From Clostridiales bacterium (GTDB lineage: Bacteria > Bacillota > Clostridia > Oscillospirales > Acutalibacteraceae): a stretch of 64,000 nt of DNA. Each line of letters begins with the position of its first letter. Positions within the stretch are counted from its first letter, which is position 1. Shown here one piece after another: positions 46,366 through 53,925 of this stretch. The notes under the pieces were generated by a model that did no database searches, was not told the DNA's origin, and saw only the letters and a program-made list of their open reading frames with translations. Location of the stretch: assembly GCA_012839345.1 (NCBI GenBank), contig DUNN01000022.1, forward strand, positions 62,001 to 126,000, read 5' to 3'. A program made the translations under genes and the position numbers.

Positions 46366-47724
46366 CTAATTTTTTAAACTTTGCATGGGAGCAGGGATTC
46401 TTCCTCCGCGCTGAATGAATTTCAGCGGCGAATACGAGTTGACTTCCATTACGGGGCCGCTGCCCAGCAAACCGCCGAAGTTCAGTTCGTCGCCTGCCTT
46501 TTTGCCGATGGCGGGAATTAGGCGGACCGCCGTGGTTTTAGAATTGACCATGCCGATTGCCGCTTCGTCCGCGATAATCGCGGAAATCACCTCATCCGGC
46601 GTGTCGCCCGGAATGACGATCATATCCAGACCAACGGAGCAGACCGCCGTCATGGCTTCCAGTTTCGTAATGCTCAGTGCGCCGCACTGGGCCGCCGCTA
46701 TCATGCCAGCATCTTCGGTAACCGGAATAAACGCGCCGGAAAGACCGCCAACGTGGGAAGAAGCCATGACGCCGCCCTTCTTAACCGCGTCGTTCAGCAG
46801 GGCAAGGGCTGCGGTTGTGCCGTGGGCGCCGCAGGATTCCAGCCCCATTTCTTCCAGAATGTGCGCGACCGAGTCGCCGACTGCCGGCGTGGGGGCGAGG
46901 GAAAGGTCCACAATGCCGAACGGTACGCACAGCCTGCGGGAGGCTTCCCGTGCGACCAACTGGCCCATGCGGGTAATTTTAAATGCTGTCTTTTTTACAA
47001 TGTCCGCCACACCGGTCAGGTCACAGTCGCCTGCTTTCGCCAGCGCCGCACGCACCACACCGGGGCCGGAAACGCCCACGTTGATGACACAGTCGGGTTC
47101 GCCTGCGCCGTGGAACGCGCCCGCCATGAACGGGTTGTCCTCCGGCGCGTTGCAAAACACCACCAGTTTGGCCGCACCAATGCAGTCGCGGTCGGCGGTG
47201 CGCAGGGCGGTTTCCTTTACAACGGAACCCATTTTTGCCACTGCGTCCATGTTGATGCCCGTTTTTGTCGAGCCAATGTTAACGGAGGAACAAACCAGTT
47301 CCGTTTCGCTCAACGCTTCGGGAATGCTTGCAATCAGCGCGTAGTCGCCCGGTGCGAATCCCTTGTGAACCAGTGCGGAATACCCGCCGATGAAGTTTAC
47401 GCCGACCGTCTTGGCCGCGCGGTCCAGTGCTTTGGCCAACCGGACAGGGTTTTTCCCGGGGCAGGCCGCCGCAATCATGGCAATCGGTGTTACAGCAATC
47501 CTTTTGTGGATAATCGGAATGCCGTACTCCTTGCTTATATCTTCACCGGTTCTGACCAAATTTTGCGCGTACCTGCAAATTTTATCGTAAACTTTATCGC
47601 ACGCTTTTTCAATGTCTGGATCAACGCAGTCCAGCAGCGAAATTCCCATCGTAATGGTGCGCACGTCCAGATTCTCGTTGTCAATCATATTGATGGTTTC
47701 CAGTATATCATGTGAATTTACCAT
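46366..47724 (-). CDS. PFL family protein (UPF0210/DUF711)
   Basis: A 452-residue protein of the UPF0210/DUF711 family, also called PFL family for its distant resemblance to pyruvate formate-lyase-like barrels. Visible family segments include [62 protein letters not shown] and [20 protein letters not shown]. It lacks a glycyl-radical loop, so it is not an active lyase of that class as far as can be seen; function is unknown. ATG 47724 follows AAAGG about 12 bases upstream; the frame before it is intergenic. It almost always pairs with an ACT-domain gene, as here. Confidence 0.92.
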   Translation of the reverse strand: MVNSHDILETINMIDNENLDVRTITMGISLLDCVDPDIEKACDKVYDKICRYAQNLVRTGEDISKEYGIPIIHKRIAVTPIAMIAAACPGKNPVRLAKALDRAAKTVGVNFIGGYSALVHKGFAPGDYALIASIPEALSETELVCSSVNIGSTKTGINMDAVAKMGSVVKETALRTADRDCIGAAKLVVFCNAPEDNPFMAGAFHGAGEPDCVINVGVSGPGVVRAALAKAGDCDLTGVADIVKKTAFKITRMGQLVAREASRRLCVPFGIVDLSLAPTPAVGDSVAHILEEMGLESCGAHGTTAALALLNDAVKKGGVMASSHVGGLSGAFIPVTEDAGMIAAAQCGALSITKLEAMTAVCSVGLDMIVIPGDTPDEVISAIIADEAAIGMVNSKTTAVRLIPAIGKKAGDELNFGGLLGSGPVMEVNSYSPLKFIQRGGRIPAPMQSLKN

Positions 47725-47867
47725 ATTAATTATCAACCTTTCTGGGAAGAAATACGGCGAGGTTTCGAAACCGTGAAGGAGATTTCGAAAACCGCACGCG
47801 GCACTTTGCTCCGTCATTCACGGCCGTTCCCATGGTTCTCGTCTTTTACGGAACAAATGGAGTATGT

Positions 47868-48137
47868 TCAAATGCGGTGCATGGAATTGAAAATATCCTC
47901 GTGCATGACATGCACGGTCAAATTCATATCATTTCCTATGGCGGTCAGCTTGTCAGAAAGCTCACTGAACGGAACGGTGGATTTGGAAATATCTACCACC
48001 ATAATCATGGCGAAAAGCTCCTGCAGAATTGATTGGGTTACTTCTACTACGTTGACTCCGTTTTCCGCACAAATCGTGGAAACTCTGGCCAGAATACCTA
48101 CCATGTCCTTGCCAATTACAGTAATAACCGCGCGCAT
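47868..48137 (-). CDS. ACT domain-containing protein (UPF0237)
   Basis: An 89-residue stand-alone ACT domain (ITVIGKDMVGILARVSTICAENGVNVVEV...). ACT domains bind amino acids and similar small ligands to control a partner protein. The gene lies just before the PFL-family gene on the same strand with a gap of 143 bases, a widespread pairing, so it may sense the ligand of that partner. ATG 48137 follows GGAGGT. Confidence 0.95.
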   Translation of the reverse strand: MRAVITVIGKDMVGILARVSTICAENGVNVVEVTQSILQELFAMIMVVDISKSTVPFSELSDKLTAIGNDMNLTVHVMHEDIFNSMHRI

Positions 48138-48529
48138 AAAAATTACCTCCAGAATGAATATTTAAATATAATTTTCATTATGAACGAGAATCGAAATCTT
48201 GTCAATACTGCCGAAAAACCGCATAAATCCTGTCCGTGGGCAATGTGTTTAAAAAGTTTGTGTTTTTTTTCAGTGAAATATTTATTAATAACGTTTCATT
48301 GTATTTTGATTTATGATACTATATATATGATACTAATTTAAAGAAACAGCTGATTAAACTGTGATAAAGGAAGTTACTAAGAACTATTGAAGCAGAAGGA
48401 AAGCCTTGAAAAACGCGATTTTCAAACGGGAAGTTTGGTTCTTTCCCGCGTACAAAGGAGCGGAAGTTCGGCGGACCGCGGGACTGGGCGAACATTCCGA
48501 CCGGCAGTGAAAGGGTGGTTACAAGCGTT
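48138..48529 (+). promoter_or_regulatory. Long intergenic region with a structured leader before the PHP gene
   Basis: About 390 bases without a gene. A plausible promoter is TTGTAT (48299-48304), 17 bases, TATATA (48322-48327). The roughly 195-base leader from about 48334 can fold into successive hairpins: 48406-48425 (TTGAAAA/TTTTCAA), 48427-48448 (CGGGAA/TTCCCG) and 48461-48499 (CGGAA..TTCG/CGAA..TTCCG). The ribosome site AAAGGGTGG is at the end. No terminator-like T run is seen, so any control would act at translation. Confidence 0.45.
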
Positions 48530-49342
48530 ATGAAATACCGATATATCTCAGACAGCCATGTGCATTCCGACTGCTCCCGCGATGGCAATGACCCCACAAT
48601 GATGATGTGTGAAAATGCGGCACGGCTTGGGCTGTACGCTCTTACGATAACAGATCACTGTGAATGCAACGTTTATTACGCAGAAGCGTACGACCGCAGC
48701 ATCCGCCAGTCCTTTTTTGAAGCGCGCAAGGCTGCTGCCGTGTTTCGCGACAGGCTGCATGTTTATGCCGGAATTGAAATCGGACAGCCTATGCAGGATC
48801 TGTCTGCGGCGGAAGATGCTCTGGATTCGTGCGATTTTGATTTTGCCTTGGCTTCGGTGCACAATGTCAAAAACCTGAAAGACTTTTACGAACTGGATTA
48901 TTCTACCATCGGGCTTGACGATGTACTCAACCGTTACTTTGATGAAATCACCGAAACCATTTTATGGGGGCGTTTCGATTCCCTTGCTCACTTGACCTAC
49001 CCTTGGCGCTACATTGTTGGCGAACACGGTATGACCATCCGGAACGAGCTTTATCGGGAGAAAATCGATTCCGTCTTAAAGCTTCTGATTCAGAAGCGCA
49101 AGGCTCTGGAGGTCAATACCTCCGGATTTCGGCAGAAATTGGGAACGACCATGCCGGATGAAGCGATTATCCGCCGTTACCGGGAACTGGGTGGTAAGCT
49201 GATTACCCTCGGTTCGGATGCACACCGCTGGGCGGATGTTGGCGGTGGAATTGAACAGGGGCTGGCGCTGCTCCGAAAAATCGGGTACAGCCACTTTACC
49301 GTTTATGTGCGCCATGAACCTGTTTTTCTTCCCATTGAATAA
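48530..49342 (+). CDS. PHP domain histidinol-phosphatase-type phosphoesterase
   Basis: A 270-residue PHP-fold hydrolase. Metal-binding motifs: SDSHVHSDCSRDG at the N-terminus, TITDHCECN, GIEIG, SVHNVK and the terminal SDAHRWADVGGGIEQGLALL. This is the HisK/HisJ-type histidinol phosphatase arrangement, but PHP enzymes of this type have varied substrates and no his genes are near. ATG 48530 follows AAGGGTGG at about 11 bases; the GTG at 48515 lies within that site. Confidence 0.88.
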   Translation: MKYRYISDSHVHSDCSRDGNDPTMMMCENAARLGLYALTITDHCECNVYYAEAYDRSIRQSFFEARKAAAVFRDRLHVYAGIEIGQPMQDLSAAEDALDSCDFDFALASVHNVKNLKDFYELDYSTIGLDDVLNRYFDEITETILWGRFDSLAHLTYPWRYIVGEHGMTIRNELYREKIDSVLKLLIQKRKALEVNTSGFRQKLGTTMPDEAIIRRYRELGGKLITLGSDAHRWADVGGGIEQGLALLRKIGYSHFTVYVRHEPVFLPIE

Positions 49343-49345
49343 CAA

Positions 49346-49378
49346 GCGCTTCCTGAAAGGGAAGCGCATCCTTTTAAG
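49346..49378 (+). terminator. Terminator of the PHP gene
   Basis: Stem GCGCTTCC / GGAAGCGC with a six-base loop and tail ATCCTTTTAAG; the tail is only moderately T-rich. Confidence 0.7.
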
Positions 49379-49417
49379 AATAGATTATGAGAAACATATT
49401 AGGAGGACTGTATTGAT

Positions 49418-49903
49418 ATGGATCGGTTATTGACTCTTCTGGACGAAAACGCCCGCCTTTCCACCGCGCAGTTAGCGGCAATGCTGAACAAAACAGAAAA
49501 AGAGGTGGAAGCGGAAATCGACGCCTACGAGAAAGCGGGTGTCATCCGTGGATATAAAGCGCTGATCAACTGGGAAAAAGTGGACGAAAATAAGGCAAGC
49601 GCCCTGATTGAACTGCGCGTTTCTCCGAAGCGTGACCGCGGTTTTGACGAAATTGCCAACCGCATTATGCAGTTTGAAGAGGTGGAAAGCGTCTACCTAA
49701 TGTCCGGCGGGTACGACCTTGCGGTAAAGGTGCACGGCCGCAGTATGCAGGAAATCGCCATGTTCGTTATGCGCCGCCTTTCCACGCTTGATTCTGTTTT
49801 ATCCACCGCAACACACTTTATTCTAACCCGCTACAAGGATGGCGGAGTCATCCTCAATCAAGAGGAGGAACGGGACGAGAGAAGGAGTGTGCTCTGTGAT
49901 TGA
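49418..49903 (+). CDS. Lrp/AsnC family transcriptional regulator
   Basis: A 161-residue regulator. The N-terminal helix-turn-helix (LLDENARLSTAQLAAMLNKTEKEVEAEIDAYEKAGVIRGY) is typical, followed by a RAM/ACT ligand domain (ALIELRVSPKRDRGFDEIANRIMQFEEVESVYLMSGGYDLAV). Such proteins sense amino acids. It overlaps the aminotransferase gene by eight bases, so it is likely to control this pathway or its own operon. ATG 49418 follows AGGAGG. Confidence 0.95.
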   Translation: MDRLLTLLDENARLSTAQLAAMLNKTEKEVEAEIDAYEKAGVIRGYKALINWEKVDENKASALIELRVSPKRDRGFDEIANRIMQFEEVESVYLMSGGYDLAVKVHGRSMQEIAMFVMRRLSTLDSVLSTATHFILTRYKDGGVILNQEEERDERRSVLCD

Positions 49904-51068
49904 TTATCAAAGCATCCTCAATGAAGAGGTGCAGAAAATCAAACCGTCCGGTATCCGCCGCTTTTTCGATATTGCCAATGAAATGGATCACGTTATTTCG
50001 CTGTCCATCGGCGAACCGGATTTTACCACTCCGTGGCATGTCCGTCAGGAGGGAATCCGTACTCTAGAGGACGGCAAAACTTGGTATTCGCCGAACCGCG
50101 GCTTTATGGAACTGCGGGAGGAAATTTCTCGGTGGCTAAAGCGCCGCTACCACACCGAATATGACCCGAAAACAGAGCTGCTGGTTACGGTGGGCGGCAG
50201 CGAGGCCATCGACCTTTGTATCCGCAGCCTGGTCAAGCCCGGCGAAGAGGTGCTGATTCCCCAGCCCAGCTTTGTCTGCTATGAACCTTTAACCGAAATG
50301 GCGCACGGCGTGCCGGTGATTATTGAAACCAAACAGGAGGATCAGTTTCGGCTGAACCCGCAGGCGCTGCGGGAAAAAATTACCCCGAAGACCAAACTGC
50401 TGATTCTTCCTTTTCCAAACAACCCGACCGGCGCGGTGATGCGCCGCGAGCATTTAAAAGAAATCGCCAAAGTGGTGGAAGAGTTCAACTTAATGGTGCT
50501 GTCCGATGAAATTTACAGCGAGTTGACTTATGGCGACACCCGCCATGTTTCCTTCGCGGCAATTGACGGAATGAAAGAGCGCACGATTGTGGTAAACGGT
50601 TTCTCCAAAGCGTTTGCTATGACAGGGTGGCGCCTTGGCTATGCCGCGGGACCGAAAGAAATTATTGCGCAGATGACCAAGCTGCATCAGTACGGGATTA
50701 TGAGCGCCCCCACCATGGCGCAGTACGCCGCGACGGAAGCAATGAAGAACGGCGACAGCGACATTGATGAAATGCGCGAGCAGTATGACATGCGCCGCCG
50801 CCTGATTGTCAGCGGCTTTAATTCCATGGGGCTGACCTGTTTTGAACCGGAGGGTGCATTTTACGTGTTCCCCTGCATTAAAAGCACCGGTTTGAGTTCA
50901 GAGGAATTCTGCGAAAAGCTGCTTTACGCAGAGCATGTCGCAGTGGTTCCGGGCAATGCGTTCGGTGCATGTGGGGAAGGTTACATCCGTGTTTCGTATT
51001 CTTATTCCATTAAACATATTACCGAAGCGCTCTCCCGCATCGAACATTTCATCAATTCGTTATCTTAA
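49896..51068 (+). CDS. Class I/II pyridoxal-phosphate aminotransferase
   Basis: A 390-residue fold-type I aminotransferase. Cofactor site: the Lys in VNGFSKAFAMTGWRLGYAAGP forms the Schiff base; NNPTGAVM, SDEIYSELTY and the C-terminal Arg in YIRVSYSYS bind cofactor and substrate carboxylate. It belongs to the aspartate/aromatic aminotransferase family (MalY/PatA-like); donor and acceptor are not certain. GTG 49896 follows AAGGAG at about eight bases and overlaps the regulator gene end. No in-frame ATG fits as well. Confidence 0.92.
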   Translation: MIDYQSILNEEVQKIKPSGIRRFFDIANEMDHVISLSIGEPDFTTPWHVRQEGIRTLEDGKTWYSPNRGFMELREEISRWLKRRYHTEYDPKTELLVTVGGSEAIDLCIRSLVKPGEEVLIPQPSFVCYEPLTEMAHGVPVIIETKQEDQFRLNPQALREKITPKTKLLILPFPNNPTGAVMRREHLKEIAKVVEEFNLMVLSDEIYSELTYGDTRHVSFAAIDGMKERTIVVNGFSKAFAMTGWRLGYAAGPKEIIAQMTKLHQYGIMSAPTMAQYAATEAMKNGDSDIDEMREQYDMRRRLIVSGFNSMGLTCFEPEGAFYVFPCIKSTGLSSEEFCEKLLYAEHVAVVPGNAFGACGEGYIRVSYSYSIKHITEALSRIEHFINSLS

Positions 51069-51098
51069 ACCGAAATCCGGAAATTGGGAGCGCGATCC

Positions 51099-51959
51099 AT
51101 GCAGATACTTGCTTATGCAAAAATTAATTTAACGCTTGACCTGGCTGGAAAACGGGCGGACGGCTATCACCTTCTGCGCATGGTAATGCAGTCCGTTTCC
51201 CTTTGCGACCGGTTGGAACTGACCACGGGGAAACCGGGAATCCGGGTAACCTGTTCCACCCCGGGTGTGCCGTGTGACCGGAGCAATACCGCCTACCGGG
51301 CGGCAGAGCTTTTCTTTGCACAAAGCGGCGGGACGCCTGACGTGGAGATTCAGATTGAAAAAAACATTCCCTCTCAGGCAGGGCTTGGCGGGGGCAGTGC
51401 GGACGCTGCCGCCGTGCTGCACGGACTGAACCTTTTGTATCGTACCGGCTATTCGGAAGAAACCCTGCGGGGAATCGGCCTGCGGGTGGGTGCGGATGTT
51501 CCATTCTGCCTGCTTGGAGGAACAGCGCTGGCCGAGGGAATTGGGGAAGAACTGACCCCGCTGCCAGGTATGCCGCACTGCTTTCTAGTGATTTGCAAGC
51601 CGCCTGTGGGGGTCAATACCGGGGAAGCCTACGCAAAAGCCGATTTGTTCCGCGTTGCAGGCAGCCGTACGGATGGGATGATTGCCGCCCTTGAACAGCA
51701 AAATCTTGCGGGTGTGGCCGCCGTTCTTGGAAACAATTTTGAGCAGGTGGTCGCTTTGCAGGAAGTAGAGCAGATTGAAGCGGTTATGCGTTCCCGCGGC
51801 GCGCTCGGCGCCTGTATGACCGGAAGCGGTTCCGCTGTATTCGGTATTTTTACAGAGAAATCCGCCGCGTCCGCCTGTAAAAAGCAGTTGGAGCAGGAGT
51901 ACCGCTCGGTATTCCTCTGCGAACCGGTTTCGGTTCCCTGTGAAGTGCAGAGTATGTAA
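51099..51959 (+). CDS. ispE: 4-diphosphocytidyl-2-C-methyl-D-erythritol kinase
   Basis: A 286-residue GHMP kinase of the non-mevalonate isoprenoid pathway; it phosphorylates CDP-methylerythritol. Motifs: AYAKINLTLDLAGKRADGYHLLRMVMQSVSL at the N-terminus, the ATP-binding loop SQAGLGGGSADAAA, and the C-terminal MTGSGSAVFGIF. ATG 51099 is eight bases after GGGAG; the TTG at 51084 contains that site. It starts 30 bases after the aminotransferase gene and probably ends the operon. Confidence 0.96.
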   Translation: MQILAYAKINLTLDLAGKRADGYHLLRMVMQSVSLCDRLELTTGKPGIRVTCSTPGVPCDRSNTAYRAAELFFAQSGGTPDVEIQIEKNIPSQAGLGGGSADAAAVLHGLNLLYRTGYSEETLRGIGLRVGADVPFCLLGGTALAEGIGEELTPLPGMPHCFLVICKPPVGVNTGEAYAKADLFRVAGSRTDGMIAALEQQNLAGVAAVLGNNFEQVVALQEVEQIEAVMRSRGALGACMTGSGSAVFGIFTEKSAASACKKQLEQEYRSVFLCEPVSVPCEVQSM

Positions 51960-51986
51960 TTCGACTGGGTTTCACCACAGAGTTAA

Positions 51987-52042
51987 AAAAGCCCCTGTTC
52001 CATCGTTCCCGTTTTGCCGGGGCGCGGAACAGGGGTTTGTTT
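51987..52042. terminator. Bidirectional terminator between ispE and the VanZ gene
   Basis: Stem AAGCCCCTGTTCC / GGAACAGGGGTTT, with an A/T-rich run on both sides, between convergent genes. Confidence 0.88.
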
Positions 52043-52085
52043 TTACTTTTGCTTACTTTTACTCCGGCTTAGCAGCTTTGAGGCC

Positions 52086-52712
52086 TTATCTTCGCGCCGA
52101 AGCGTAACGTTTTTTCTTCTTTTTGGGGCGGAACAGGTTTCTCAGACCCGCAAAGACCAGATACGCCAGAATACATCCGGCCGCGTTCAGCACAACATCT
52201 TCCATTTCCACGGTACGAATCGCGCTTCCCGATAAAATATTGCCGACCAGCTGCAGCCCCTCGATTCCCACCGGCACAAGAATGGCGACCAGAACCATCC
52301 GCCCGATGCGGAAATTCGAGTTGCACAGCGGAACCAGAACGCCCAGCGGCATCAGCATAATAAAGTTCCCGCCGATTACCCGGATAAATTCCTTAAAGTT
52401 TCCTGTGACAAAAGAGTTATGTAAAATATTTCCCGCAGAACGGAATGGAATCCACTGGATGTTTTTCAGCACGAACGTTGTATTTTTTGCGTTGATATGC
52501 CAAGCGTTTGGAAGAGGGAGGGAAACGGTGATTCCCCAAATGACCCCAAGGTAAACAAATAACACACCCAGCCAAAATTTTTGGGCAGGGGTCTTTCTGC
52601 GAAAGAAAAGGAAAAGGCAGATAATATAAAGAACCAGTGCCGCTGCCATTTCCGCCAGATAGTGAATCTGAAGAACAAACTGGATGGAAAAAGATTCGAA
52701 AAGATTCTGCAT
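52086..52712 (-). CDS. VanZ family membrane protein
   Basis: A 208-residue protein with about five membrane helices and a very basic C-terminal tail (PKKKKKRYASARR). The family signature is NIQWIPFRSAGN, the NFIMLMPLGVLVPL loop and EGLQLVGNI...EMEDVVLNAAGCILAYL. VanZ in enterococci confers low teicoplanin resistance, but most relatives have no known role, and there are no other glycopeptide genes here. ATG 52712 follows GAAGGAA. Confidence 0.9.
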   Translation of the reverse strand: MQNLFESFSIQFVLQIHYLAEMAAALVLYIICLFLFFRRKTPAQKFWLGVLFVYLGVIWGITVSLPLPNAWHINAKNTTFVLKNIQWIPFRSAGNILHNSFVTGNFKEFIRVIGGNFIMLMPLGVLVPLCNSNFRIGRMVLVAILVPVGIEGLQLVGNILSGSAIRTVEMEDVVLNAAGCILAYLVFAGLRNLFRPKKKKKRYASARR

Positions 52713-53098
52713 GATCGTTCCTTCTTTATAAACTTATCTACGATTTAAGTAATCTGATTCCGTCGCCCGACAGAAATTCAGTGCCGCGAAAGGACTGCTC
52801 CAAGCAGCTTTCGTTTTTTTCATTAGTGGTTACTTAAAGTATAAATTATGGTAATGCATGTCCGATTATATACCGTATTATTTTAGAATTCAATAAGTCT
52901 GTTTTCAAAAGCAAAAAAAGATAACGCTATCGAACCTCTTTCCATCAATCAAGGCAAGGTGAAACACGAAGCAAAATTGGTTCTTGCGAAAAATGAAATA
53001 TTTATTAAATTGGAAAATATTGGAATAGGATCCTTTTTTTCATCCAATACTCCTTTTGCTTGGAAAGCAACACCACATAAACAAAAGGAGTCTTACTT
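52713..53098. other. Intergenic region with an isolated terminator-like hairpin
   Basis: About 385 AT-rich bases between divergent vanZ and spoIIR. The only clear element is the rightward terminator-like hairpin at 52787-52820, described separately. No gene longer than a few codons has a ribosome site. No clear sigma-F site (GYATA and GGnnAnAnT) for spoIIR was found. Confidence 0.55.
52787..52820 (+). terminator. Orphan terminator-like hairpin
   Basis: Stem CGAAAG..CTGC / GCAG..CTTTCG followed by TTTTTTT. No gene ends upstream of it on this strand, so it could end a small RNA started in the 52715-52780 region or an attenuated leader. No consensus promoter was found before it. Confidence 0.6.
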
Positions 53099-53701
53099 AT
53101 GAAGCTGTTGGAAAAATCCATCTGCCTGGCGCTTGTGCTAACCGTTTTGATTTCATTTACCGGTTTTACTGCCGGATGTGAAGATATTTCGACCCGTGTA
53201 CTTCGCCTGCATGTGCTGGCCAATTCCGATTCACAGGAGGATCAGGCGCTGAAGCTGAAAGTCCGCGATCGCATTTTGGCGGAAAGCGCCGGCATGTTTG
53301 ATCACCTGAAGAGCAAAGAGGAAGCAGAGGCCGCCGTAAAAGCGGGGATTCCAAAACTCCGTGCCGCCGCTCAAGATGAAATTCGCAAGCAGGGATATGA
53401 CTACCCGGTCAACGTGGAGCTGACCAATATGTACTTTACCACCCGTGCGTACCGTACGGTTACCCTTCCTGCCGGGAATTACGATGCGCTGCGGGTGTCC
53501 ATTGGGAAAGCCGAAGGGCATAACTGGTGGTGCGTTATTTTTCCGCCCATGTGCCTCCCAGCGGCGGAAGAGCCAAAAGAGCTTCAGGATGTTCTGAATG
53601 AGAATCAGCTGAAGATTGTGGAAGGAAAAGGCGATTTTGAGGTGAAATTTCTCTCCGTCGAAATGTACGAGAAAGTAAAGGCGATTCTGGAAAATCGCTG
53701 A
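53099..53701 (+). CDS. spoIIR: Stage II sporulation protein R
   Basis: A 200-residue secreted signalling protein. In sporulating Firmicutes it is made in the forespore and triggers the mother-cell protease SpoIIGA to process pro-sigma-E. Visible: an N-terminal hydrophobic signal segment (residues 8-27), VLRLHVLANSDSQEDQALKLKVRD, and NWWCVIFPPMCLP near residue 140, the family's most recognisable stretch. Length is typical for the short clostridial form. ATG 53099 follows AAAGGAG. It stands alone, as usual for this gene. Confidence 0.96.
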   Translation: MKLLEKSICLALVLTVLISFTGFTAGCEDISTRVLRLHVLANSDSQEDQALKLKVRDRILAESAGMFDHLKSKEEAEAAVKAGIPKLRAAAQDEIRKQGYDYPVNVELTNMYFTTRAYRTVTLPAGNYDALRVSIGKAEGHNWWCVIFPPMCLPAAEEPKELQDVLNENQLKIVEGKGDFEVKFLSVEMYEKVKAILENR

Positions 53702-53729
53702 GCAGAAAAACGGAAAAATTCTGTTCAGA

Positions 53730-53777
53730 AACGCAGCCATAATAAATTTTTATAAACGGCGTGTATGCTGCCTTTTT
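53730..53777 (+). terminator. Possible terminator of spoIIR
   Basis: GCAGCCAT (from 53732) can pair with ATGCTGC (53765-53771) across a long loop, with one bulge, followed by CTTTTT. The long loop makes it only a candidate. Confidence 0.4.
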
Positions 53778-53821
53778 CGGGCTTCACGCAGGGATACGTA
53801 CTTTTTTCCGCGCAGCATCTA

Positions 53822-53830
53822 TGTTATAAT
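53822..53830 (+). promoter_or_regulatory. Extended -10 promoter element for addB
   Basis: TGT-TATAAT (53822-53830) is an extended -10. The -35 position is only a T run. The transcript would start near 53837, giving a leader of about 90 bases. Confidence 0.55.
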
Positions 53831-53925
53831 CGAATCTACAGAAAATCCAATTTAAGCTGAGATTTCGGCGTGTGTTCTCTCCGTAGAGGAGAGGAAAAAC
53901 GCAAACAGATTCGAGGAGGCATTGG

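Noticed and set aside
48511-48529. AGGGTGG resembling the start of the T-box motif before the PHP gene
   Set aside because: The continuing bases (TTACAAGCG) break the AGGGTGGNACCGCG consensus, there is no terminator after it, and the gene starts 11 bases later; it works as a ribosome site.
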